NCBI GenBank assembly: GCA_035079385.1
Contig: JAVHKY010000026.1
Span: 806,001 to 870,000, forward strand
Source of the DNA: Aspidiotus rigidus
Lineage: Eukaryota; Arthropoda; Insecta; Hemiptera; Diaspididae
DNA: 64,000 bases
Reading direction: 5' to 3'
This document shows, piece after piece, positions 11,095 through 20,229 of this stretch. Below the pieces are notes generated by a model. It was given only the letters and a program-made list of their open reading frames with translations, was not told the DNA's origin and did not search any database. The translations under genes and the position numbers were made by a program. Every line of letters starts with the position of its first letter. The stretch's first letter is position 1.

Positions 11095-11610
11095 GAGTCC
11101 CCTACCTCTCATACATAGCTCAAAGGTTGGACCTTATAAAATGTTGACCTTCGAGCCATAATAATGTGATAGGAGAGGGACTTGGAACACAATCTTGACT
11201 TTCGAGCCATAATATATGATAGGAAAGTGACTTGGAAATATTTTGACTTTCGAGCCGTAGTATATGAGAGGAGGAGGAGAGAAATTCGACCTCGAGCCAT
11301 GACGTAATATTATGGGAAAGAGACTAAGAGGAAAATTTTGACTCTCGGGCTTTAATCTATGATAGGAGAGGGACTTGGAAGAAATTGTTGACTCTCGAGT
11401 CATAATTTATCATAGAATGGGGAGTAAATGATAAGAAAGGGACTGAAAAATGTTTACTTTCAAAGTATATACGCAATGATTCAAGAGACTCAGAAAAACT
11501 TAGGACTCTTCAAGATTTCAATTTGAATTCTCAATACCAAAACCAATTTGACCCATAGAAGAGGTTCCCTGCGTTCTTCGTTTGACTTCGTTAAGGAAGC
11601 CGTCATTTTT
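11095..11610. repeat. 45-bp minisatellite and right end of GGGAACCTGTTTTAT family
   Basis: Units of about 45 bases with the consensus TATGATAGGA, GGGACTTGGAA and TTTTGACTCTCGAGC recur from 11100 to about 11410. After a less ordered stretch, 11560-11605 holds GAGGTTCCCTGCGTTCTTCG followed by CTTCGTTAAGGAAGCCGT, the end seen at 18385-18432. The same minisatellite occurs at 17940-18250, 24790-25400 and 51120-53460. Confidence 0.7.
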
Positions 11611-11614
11611 CTGT

Positions 11615-12091
11615 TTCTAGAATTTTTTAAACATTTTTTTCAGACTCAGCGCGAAGTTCCACTTAAAAATCGAACTGCAATTCAAAAGTTTGAACGATTT
11701 CTAACATGGGGGAAGTTTGACCCTTTTTGGACCTATTAACCCATTTTGGTGCTTCTTACGACATTGTCACTATTTTTTTTGTTCCCCCGTCCAAATTTAC
11801 TTGAGAAAAAAAAATTTGATTATTAAAATTTTCGAAATGCAGCTCAATACTGTAAATTAATTAATTTTCAAGCCCTATTTCGGGGGTGAATTTTCGGCAC
11901 ATTTTGGTCCATAACTCGGCTCAGAAAAGTCGTAGAAACTTCGGATATGGCTCAAATTAAAGATAAAATTGAGATACAAAACTCGTACATCTAAACTAGG
12001 CCTACGCTTTTAACGTTTTGTGTTTTCGCGCTGCGAAAGATTTAGCGCAAACGCTCATTTAACTGGTAACATCTTTCTGGTCCACCCTGTA
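11615..12091. mobile_element. Truncated right half of the 2.3-kb foldback-type element
   Basis: The block matches 10290-10761: the subrepeat with CAAAAGTTTGAACGATTT, AATTTTCAAGCCCTATTT, AAAAGTCGTAGAAACTTCGG, TTAACTGGTAACATCTTTCT, and the terminus CACCCTGTA ending at 12091. The left half is missing and the break joins directly to a GGGAACCTGTTTTAT-family end. Confidence 0.75.
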
Positions 12092-12099
12092 TAGCCTCC

Positions 12100-12240
12100 T
12101 TCGAGTAACTAGATATGCAATGCTTCATATACCAATTGACTTGGTTCCTTCAATGAGCCAGGTATGCAACGCTTCAAACACCACAAGACTCTGAACGTCC
12201 TCCAAGAATACCATCGTGCCCCATAAAACAGGTTCCCTGC
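12100..12240. repeat. Repeat fragment of the GGGAACC family
   Basis: It contains TTCAATGAGCCAGGTATGCA, also seen at 41296-41315 with one change, and CCATAAAACAGGTTCCCTGC at 12221-12240, the characteristic end of the family. It abuts the Penelope-like fragment that follows. Confidence 0.55.
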
Positions 12241-12329
12241 CTCCCGTCGTTTTCCAAGGTCCACGAAGTGCTCCAGCAATGTGGTGTTAGAGAGAGTGAG
12301 AACTTCAGTTTCCCTAAACAATGTGAGGC

Positions 12330-12640
12330 TATTATCAAAACTCCAGTTATGAAAAAAACTCTCCTTATTCCAAACCCCACATTCCCCTCCTTTACGGGTT
12401 GCCTAAAGTGCTAATACCCCGATGCGACCCGTGGTCTCATTCATTTCCTCTCCTACCTACCTTCTTGCTAAATTCCTCGACCGTTCGTTTAAACGTCGCA
12501 TTGATTTTGAATCTCCTCATTCGGTCTCGAACTCGGGTGTCTATGGATCGACCCTAAGAAACACGACGCAATGGACCTATTTTGCAAACATACAAAATTC
12601 TATACTAGACGTTTCTGAAAGAGACAAAAGTTAGCTCTTG
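12330..12640 (+). pseudogene. Penelope-like element reverse transcriptase fragment
   Basis: The plus strand encodes a stretch reading KPHIPLLYGLPKV, and after a frameshift PMRPVVSFISSPTYLLAKFL with a tail SPHSVSNSG. The order LYGLPKxH, then RPIVSSxxSPTYxLAKFL, then xxVKNS is the N-terminal signature of Penelope-like reverse transcriptases. A related copy is at 50150-50250. The frameshift near 12420 and loss of everything downstream make it a dead fragment. The family is distinct from LINE and LTR reverse transcriptases; Penelope elements pair it with a GIY-YIG endonuclease. Confidence 0.75.
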
Positions 12641-12649
12641 TGCTGTGTC

Positions 12650-15600
12650 GCGTTTTTTTCATGTGATACACAAACGAAAAACTTGACAGCACAAACGTTA
12701 GATGATTCTGAGTTGTGGTTAGCAGGCTAGGATTGGAGAGAAAAGAGAACTGCACCAATCAACACAAACATAGGCATGGACAATTGAGCCCAATTTGAAG
12801 TGATTCTCAGTCATGGGCTTGCGACATTGATATCTATCCCACGCCGCAGACCTGTTAGGATTTGAACAGAAATACTCGTACAGCAGTAATATATTGTATG
12901 GTAATCATTGAAAACTCATTTTCTTCAAAAATGCTTCCAACTTACAATGGTGCGCCCAGCTTGAATTCAGCCGAACAGACCGCATTGTCATTCTTCACGA
13001 AATGCTATATTTTATTCGTTTCTCGAAAATACTACATACTCTAGGGCCGGATAAGGCGTATTTGATTTGTTTGCGGGATATTACTGTTTCTCTTTTGAAA
13101 AAGCTGAAATATAAATAAATAATATCATGTACACGCGAGCAGGGTATCCGCTTTTAAATTCGCATCGAGTTTCGATGCTGGCGGACGATACATAAAATAA
13201 TATTACCGGCCAGTGTCGAAGAATTCGAGCGTTTTTCCATTTCCTTCGCACTCACTCGTTCTTTTCACGATCCACTTGAACGCAAATTTCGAAATAAATA
13301 CTAACCTAACTTCGCATTCGACGACGACGTTAAGACGTGAAGTAAATCTCGGTGTTTTATAATCTCGGTCCGGTTCATTTCTCATATATACGACAGTATA
13401 ATAAAGCGGCACTTATGAACCAGGGTCGTCTAATCCTAAATATTCGGTAAATGTATTTTTCTACGCAACGTTATTGGGAACGGAAACTTTGTGTAATTCA
13501 ACCCTCTCAAAAGAAAAATGAAACAATACATTACATAACGCATCCCACAACCTTATGTAGAGTGCAATACGAATATATCAAGGTATATAGGATTTCTCGT
13601 CAAGAGTTAGGATTTGATGGGAGCTCTTCGTCTCATTCAAGATCTGAATAACGTCACCTTCAACGATCCGAAGTCCAAAATAGAGAACATTGTAACTCGT
13701 GTTGACGTACTTCCTGGAGTGTCGCAATAACCACTTATATTGCACTCACACATACAAGTAATTTGCCAAAACGAATGAGTGCGTCAGTCAAAATTCTCGC
13801 AAGACACCCTCTACCTCAATGCTGCAATGTGCATGAATACGACTTGCTCTTCAAATTGATGAAACCTAATGAAGTAATGAATTAATAGAATAGCGCACAG
13901 AGGAAACAGCACCAGCGTTAGACGATAGCGTATAGCAGTAACGGCTACCACATCTACTGACGTATAATACAATTAGGAATAGTGACTTTCATTTTAGAGA
14001 TTAATTCGCCACTCGAGATTACAGCGAGAATTTAATGTAGAATACCGAAGCATTAGCTGGGAAAAACGAAGGATACACAATATCTTCCCACAGAAGAAAG
14101 AAAGGGAAACGAGCATCCATGCGAGCGTTACTGTTTCGGGTGTATCACGTAATACGTTCATACCAGAGAATATAAATTTGTCCTGGAAGACAATACCAGC
14201 CCACGAAATAAGTTTACTTTTCCTAACTATGCTCAACTAAATCTGAAGTGTGGCACGTTATGGGAAAAGAAAGTTCGTACACATTCCCACGCCCTCCTTA
14301 CCGTAACGATGTCCGTCACAGGGTTTGTTTCTGCCTTAATCACTCGCATTTGAGATGATACGTATCAGTACGAAAGTCTTTCTTGGCCACGAAAATTCAA
14401 TCGTAAGGATCTATCAGACAAATTTTTTCAGCCAGCTCAGTCCGTCAATTCTTAAACTGAAATAAAGATCTCAAGATTTTTAGGAGAGTGGAAACCGGTG
14501 ACCATTATTATTCAAGCATGTACACCCAACTAGGCGATATCTATCTTCTTTCTCTTCGTTTGTTCAGAGTTTCCTTGAAAGTGAGAATTGAATTACTATA
14601 CAATATGTAATACATAACGCTTGAGAATTTCGATTCGTCGCGTCATATCGGAATATTCATTCATTTCTTTTTAATGACGCGTGAATCAATGAATGTATTT
14701 TTTATACACGATGTTGGTTTTCGTGGTTACAAAAGTATATCCTTACACTATAGCTATACATAGAGATTCGAGTTCCACAAAACAATATCCACTTTCGTCG
14801 TGAGAAAACAAGAAACCCTCGCTGCTTAAAATGTTACAATTCTTCGTCCCCGACCAACCGTTCGCCGCGGTGTCTTCTTTCTCGCTTCGTGACTCTCTCG
14901 ATACGCACAGACCATCACCTTTGAGCGTGTGGTGGTTTCCCGTCCGCAGAGGCGGATTCAAGTTAACATTGTATGGAATCGATAGTCCGTTGTCTTTTAT
15001 AGACGAGGAATTACTCAGTACCCAGGCAAAATTATAGTCAACTTCAACTTCAGTTCTCAGATAGGAAAACGAAATTGGAGAATAAAATAACTGAGTCGAA
15101 TGCCCAGTCAACACGAGCTACGGCTCAGAAGAAGGGAATATTGAGAAAAAAATGGTAATGATAATGAAACCTTGTACCTGTCAGTTAGTCAAGTATAAAT
15201 AAGGCTATGAAATACAGGCATAGCGTGAAAGCGAAGAGCAGATGACGTCATCAATATCTGAAAGACACTTCATCAATCACTTCAACCTAATTAAGGGATA
15301 TCAAAATAAGGGAGGTTATGGTAGCAACTGTTGGCCTCTTCTAAACATATTGCCTTCAAAAACATTCAAATAATCAAAACATTGATATTGAGAGATAAAT
15401 AGGAATCACTGATTGCCGATGAAATGAAATTGGATAAAATTGTCATTCCTTCGAAAAAAGTCCTTTGTTAAAATAATGTAAATTTTAGGATTATATAATT
15501 CGAGACCAGAACAGATTTTTGGAAGCTATAATTAACAATGTAGAACTTACAATTGAGGAAAAAGAAGGCATTAATATCCAGAGGAAACGATCTGGACAAT

Positions 15601-16025
15601 TGGATCTTTTGCGCCCCTGAGGGGAGAGTGTTTCTCCAGATTGTTCCGATGTGACACTCCTTGTTTCCTTAAATATATATGTATGGGTGAATCTTCAATG
15701 AACTGGGTATCCTCAACTTATGACGATTGAAGTAGCTGCAAAATAATTGGCTCATTTAGAGAGAAGACTATGTATTCTGCCGTACAAAGTTGAATTAACG
15801 TACGTCCAAATCGACGATCAGGCAAACTGTATCTTTCGGACGATTGGTGCGAGTGTGTGAATCGTGATGACACACTACTATTACTTCATTGATGGAATAA
15901 CCGGTAAAAATTCAGATCTACCACGATCCAAAAACGCTAATTTTGGAAGGAAGGATGCTTGTATTGGAAAACTGGTCTGATAATTGGATTCCTCATTGAA
16001 AAATCGTTTCAAAAATTTATTGAAT
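12650..16025. other. Unassigned region
   Basis: About 3.4 kb with no confident gene. A diverged dispersed repeat with GATGACGTCATC lies near 15240. Apart from the minus-strand frame at 14743-15114 listed separately, open frames are short. Confidence 0.35.
14743..15060 (-). CDS. Hypothetical terminal exon candidate
   Basis: The minus strand is open for about 105-120 codons and ends at 14743. The translation is not low-complexity and has no recognised domain. A pyrimidine-rich stretch followed by an AG lies near 15057 (minus strand TTTTCCTATCTGAG), which could serve as a splice acceptor. There is no ATG start in frame near the 5' end, so it would have to be an internal or last exon. The overlapping plus-strand frame (14831-15037) weakens the case. 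It may be chance. Confidence 0.2.
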   Translation of the reverse strand: MRTEVEVDYNFAWVLSNSSSIKDNGLSIPYNVNLNPPLRTGNHHTLKGDGLCVSRESRSEKEDTAANGWSGTKNCNILSSEGFLFSHDESGYCFVELESLCIAIV

Positions 16026-16476
16026 ACCTAAGTCGAAACATAGTTATTGAATTGGAAAATTTAATTTTATTATAATTTAAATTTAGAATTTAAATAAAAT
16101 AAATAATAAATAGAATTATTAATTTTAGTTTTATTAATATTAATTAGAATAGGATTTTTTTTTATTAATTGAACAAAAAATAATAAGATTGATTCAATTC
16201 CGATTTGGACCTAATAAAGTTATTTTTATTGGTCTATTACAATTTTTATTAGATATAATTTAATTATAGTTAAAAGAACATCTATATTTATTTTTAATTT
16301 TAAATATTCATTTTACTTAATTTTAATTTTAATAATTAATTTATATTTTTGAATATCAATTAATTTTAATTATTGGTTATTAAGAAATAATAATTTTTTA
16401 TTATTATAATATTATTTATATTAATTAAATTATTATTTTTAATTTTTTATTTATTAGTACAAAAATCTATATTATT

Positions 16477-17404
16477 ATACTAGCGGTTGGCGACGCTAGC
16501 TGTGTTTTGAGTAGATATCTGTGTTTTATAGGTATCTGTATCTTGTAGGTATGTGTGTTTTGTAGGTATCTTGGAATTCAGATGAATTTTTAAGAAAGAA
16601 ACAGTGGAAAGAGTTTTGCAAAATTCACAACTATTCAGTTCAAAAATAAGAAAATAGACACCAAAAACTGCGACTGTACTTATAAAATATCAAAGTTCCG
16701 AGTCGCACAAAAATAAAATCACCAAATTAAATTTTTTACACACTAATTCACTTGAGAGCTGACTTAACGCGTGAAGCCTGTATTCATCGCAGCAGAATAC
16801 AGACAAATCCATTGACATTTTGCCAGTCCCTGAGAAAACACACGGACAACAGGTAAAAAAAAGGGTCATTCCCGCTAGCCCATACGCAGTGCGCACCCGC
16901 ACCGTGTCTAGACATTGGTTCTTGTATGAGATACCGGATGTAAAATCCTTTATGTAGGTGTTTTTAAAACTGTGAATAAAATAACTTACTTAGTATGGAA
17001 GTACAGCGAATACTGTAGTCACAAAATTTCCTCCTAAAAATCTGGAACCGGGCTCATTCGAAAGGAAATTACAGGGGCTACAATTTTTGTTCTCTTCAAT
17101 TTTTCATAAAAATGAGTTATACTCGAGTTATCACAATAATTCAATTTTCGAAACTGCGCCACTCAACGCGTGTAGCCTAGGTCTAACGTACAGCGCAAAG
17201 CAGTTTCAGTACTCGATAATGCCCGTTTTTCCTAATTTTGTCGCCCCCTACTCCACCTTCAGGGAGTCAAAACATCGAAATGTATTTAAGAACCTGACCC
17301 AGAAAAAACGAAATTTTTCAAAAAAAATTCCAGGTCGATAGGTGAAGGCGTTCGAAAGTTATGGACGAACATACAGATATACAGACAAACATTCTACTTT
17401 ATAT
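16477..17404. mobile_element. Insertion of about 930 bp inside the ND1 numt
   Basis: AT-rich ND1 sequence stops near 16476 and resumes at about 17405. The insert has balanced composition. It opens with CTAGCGGTTGGCGACGCTAG, followed by GGTATCTGTGTTTT-like tandem words, and closes with a phrase containing GTTATGGACGAACATACAGA and CAAACATTCTACTTTATATA. It holds no recognisable protein. The numt context supports a discrete insertion; class and target duplication are not resolved, and the left boundary may be off by tens of bases. Confidence 0.55.
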
Positions 17405-17876
17405 ATTAGATTAGGTTTATTCGAGCTATTATTCAATTTTTATCTTATGATATTTTATTAATTACATATAATAATAATATTATTATTTTTTATTTTAATT
17501 ACAATTTAAATTTAATAATATTATATTTATTAGTTATCAAAAATATATAAGTTTTCAATATATTATAAATTTTATTTTTATTTTTATGTGATTGATAATT
17601 TTATTGATAGAATTATCACGACTTCCATTTGATTTTTATAAAAGTGAATCTGAACTTATTTCTGGATTTAATTTAGAATTAGGATCATTTAAATTTATAA
17701 TTTCATTTATAGTTGATTATTCAGATATAATTTATTTTATTAATTTAAAAATTTCAATATTTTTTATAAATACTGTAATTGTATAGAAATTTTCAATTTA
17801 ATAATTTTATTAATATTTATTATTCGATTTTGTTATGATTCAATAATACAAATTATATGAAAACAAATATTTTTAA

Positions 17877-18433
17877 CAGGGAACCTGTTTTATGGGGGGC
17901 TATTTGAGAAATCTGCCGTGCGCCGTCCGCCGTCCAGCGAAAAACTTGGAAAAATTTCGACTCTTGAGCTATATATGATGGAAGGGGGACTTGGAAAAAT
18001 TTCGACTCTCGAGCTATATATGATAGGAGGGGGACTTGGAAAAAATTTCGACTCTCGAGCTATAGATGATAGGAGGGGGGACTTAGAAAAAATTCGACTC
18101 TCGCGCCATATGTGATAGGAGAGGGACTTGGAAAAATTTCGACTCTCGAGCTATATATGATAGGAGGGGGACTTAGAAAAATTTCAACTGTCGAGCTATA
18201 TATGATAGGAGGGGGACTTGAAGAAATTTCGACTCTCGAGCTAAGAGTGGAAATTTTAACAAGGAACCTGATTTATCCAACTATATTATATTACACTAAT
18301 AGTTGGTCTAGGCCTTCTTTTTACTACCTTTCTCCAAATCTAGGCTTCCTTGAATTTTCAATACCAAATCTCACTCGAATCATAAAACAGGTTCCCTGCG
18401 TTCCTCGTTTAACTTCGTTAAGGAAGCCGTAAT
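17877..18433. mobile_element. Discrete insertion of GGGAACCTGTTTTAT family with seven 45-bp units
   Basis: The left end reads AACAGGGAACCTGTTTTATG at 17877; the right end reads ACTTCGTTAAGGAAGCCGTA. Between about 17940 and 18245 lie seven units of about 45 bases with GACTCTCGAGCTATATATGA and GGGGGACTTGG. It interrupts the mitochondrial word ACAAATATTTTT, which is uninterrupted in the related numt at 34995-35045, giving a natural empty site. A few T/A bases are repeated on both sides, so a short target duplication is possible but not proven. No coding capacity. Confidence 0.75.
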
Positions 18434-18962
18434 TTTTTTTTGTATTTTTATATTTATCATTTATATTTTAATTATTTTTATTCAATAATTTTATTAATAA
18501 TTATTTCATGAATATAAATTAAAATAAATTTTTAAAAATAAATAATTATTAATTGATTCACAATTATAATATAAGATTCTTTAGATGGTTTAGAACCAAT
18601 AAAAGAAATTAAAATTATTAATAATTATAGTTAAAATATAAATAAAGATTTTTCCAATTAAAATAAATTTATTAATAAAAATTTTTGATTTAATTAAATT
18701 TGGTAAAAAAAAAAATAGAATACTAATATATTTTAATGTTTTTAATAAGCCTCATAATTTGTTATTGATTGAATGTAAAATTGAATTGAAAAATAAAAAA
18801 TTCATTCTGGTTCAATATGGTTAGGAGTCTTAAATATTATTATTTTATTAAAATTATCTGGGTTATTTATTTTTGATGGAATAATTATATTGATTATTAA
18901 AAAAATAGATGAAAATAATAAAAATAAATAAAGGATTTAAATTGACTTGATCAATATTATTA

Positions 18963-19055
18963 TTTAAATTGAAGCGCTGCGTGGAAAAGGGGCCTCCGTT
19001 CCATAAGAAATACATTAGACGGAGGCCCCTTTTCCACGCAGCGCTTCAATTTAAA
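18963..19055. repeat. Hairpin with 37-bp perfect arms
   Basis: Positions 18963-18999 are the reverse complement of 19019-19055 with a 19-base loop. The arms are GC-rich (GAAGCGCTGCGTGGAAAAGG) and stand out from the AT-rich cytb numt into which they are inserted. Confidence 0.85.
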
Positions 19056-19269
19056 GGATTTGATGATTTATTAATATGTGAAATAATTAAATGAATAATT
19101 GAAAATATAAAAATTATAATAGCTAAAATAAAATGAATTGAAAAAAATCGAATAATTAAAATCATTATTAATAAGTCGATTACCTCAAATTAAATATATT
19201 AACTTATTACTAATTAATGGAATAACAGCAATAAAATTAGTAATAACTATTCTTGCCAGTCTATGTTGT

Positions 19270-19470
19270 GACTCGCGCTCTCTAGAATTATGTAGGCTTT
19301 ACAGGGCGACAATTTTCTAAGAGACCCAGAGGGCACAAAAAAATATTTTATTGACGTTCAAGCGTCAGTTCAAGCAGGCACTTTCTTAGAACCAGCGTCT
19401 GTGTTTGCCAAACATCTAATCGAGAATGGTCATTCTAAGGACCTGGAGGTATTCTCGCTTGATGTAAACA
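19270..19470 (+). pseudogene. Penelope-type GIY-YIG endonuclease fragment
   Basis: From 19289 the plus strand reads YVGFTGRQFSKRPRGHKK, matching the second half of the GIY-YIG motif and the following R and H residues. After a frameshift, 19391-19462 reads ASVFAKHLIENGHSKDLEVF, the conserved downstream helix seen in Penelope-like endonucleases (FAxHLxxxxH). The first half of the motif and the reverse transcriptase are absent. It lies directly at the end of the numt and before a hairpin. Confidence 0.7.
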
Positions 19471-19537
19471 GATGCGGAGCCCACACCATCACCACTTGAG
19501 TTTTCGGGCTCCGCATCTGTTTACATCGAACGAGAAT
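19451..19537. repeat. Hairpin with 32-bp arms
   Basis: Positions 19451-19482 (ATTCTCGCTTGATGTAAACA...) pair with 19506-19537 with two mismatches; the loop is 23 bases. The left arm begins within the Penelope endonuclease fragment. Confidence 0.8.
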
Positions 19538-19671
19538 CTTAGTCATACTTTCGATAGCTTAGATACTGCTTGTCTTTTGGAATGGCTTCAGAAAGTATTA
19601 TTACACTAGGCCTATACAAAAAAAAAAAAAAAAAAACGCTTTTTTAAGATTCTAGAAGTATTTTTGACGCT

Positions 19672-19898
19672 GATCACGATACCGTTGGCTGTTTTTCAAA
19701 ATTGGCTCTGGTTGTCGAGAAATGAACTTATCAAATTCACGCGAACCGTAGCGACGCGCAGTGTATGTTCTCGTACTAGCAAAATTTGATAGCTGGGTAA
19801 CATACACAGCGCGTCGCTACGGTTCGCGGGAATTGAATATGTTCATTTCTCGACAACCAGAGCCAATTTTGAAAAACGGCCAACGGCATGGTGATCAC
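19672..19898. repeat. Foldback with arms of about 98 bp
   Basis: 19672-19769 is the reverse complement of about 19798-19898 at roughly 90 percent identity, including ATTGGCTCTGGTTGTCGAGA and CGCGAACCGTAGCGACGCGC. The loop is about 28 bases. Just upstream, TTCTAGAAGTATTTTTGACG matches the start of the next foldback. Confidence 0.8.
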
Positions 19899-19956
19899 TC
19901 ATTTATATTACACTCATGAACAAACAAACTTCTGGAATGGATATGAACTGTTGAAA

Positions 19957-20221
19957 GTATTTCTAGAAGTATTTTCGACGCTGAATACAATGTAGTTTTC
20001 CAATTTTCGATGTTACCTCTCATGAGTGTACGAGACTCATGTTTAGTCACCGCGGTTAGTTGCGATGCGTAACGTATCTTATCGAGCTACGAGAACGTAC
20101 ACTTGCCTGTCGCAATAAAGCGCGGTGACTTAACATGAGTAAGCACTGTGCTGAGAGGTGATATCAAAAAATGGGAAATGGCTCTGAATTCAACGTCGAA
20201 AATACTTCCAGAAATACCTTC
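19957..20221. repeat. Imperfect foldback with arms of about 115 bp
   Basis: The left arm starts GTATTTCTAGAAGTATTTTC and includes TTACCTCTCATGAGTG and TAGTCACCGCGGTTAG. The right arm carries the reverse complement with several changes and small gaps, ending near 20221. Arm identity looks to be about 75-80 percent, so it is older than the neighbouring foldback. Confidence 0.7.
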
Positions 20222-20229
20222 GATAATTC

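Larger units (their letters stand above)
16030..19250. pseudogene. Long numt (ND1 then reversed cytb) split by later insertions
   Basis: Read in the invertebrate mitochondrial code, 16150-16400 (+) encodes the ND1 N-terminal half, including FRFGPNKV and FIGLLQF. ND1 continues at 17405-17876 (+) with IRAIIQFLSYDILLIT, then LIELSRLPFDFYKSESELIS and RFCYDSMMQI. After 18434 the minus strand encodes cytb: PNHIEPEW near 18815-18790, and RFFSIHFILAIII with SIIHLIISHINKSSNP near 19150-19065. The ND1 and cytb genes converge as in the ancestral insect mitochondrial map. The mitochondrial sequence is interrupted at 16477-17404, 17877-18433 and 18963-19055. The segment ends at about 19250, where a Penelope fragment begins. 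Confidence 0.85.

Noticed and set aside
17918..18432. Open frames with LGKISTLELYMIGGG-type repeats
   Set aside because: The protein repeat is the translation of the 45-bp minisatellite (45 is divisible by three, so the frame stays open); not a gene.
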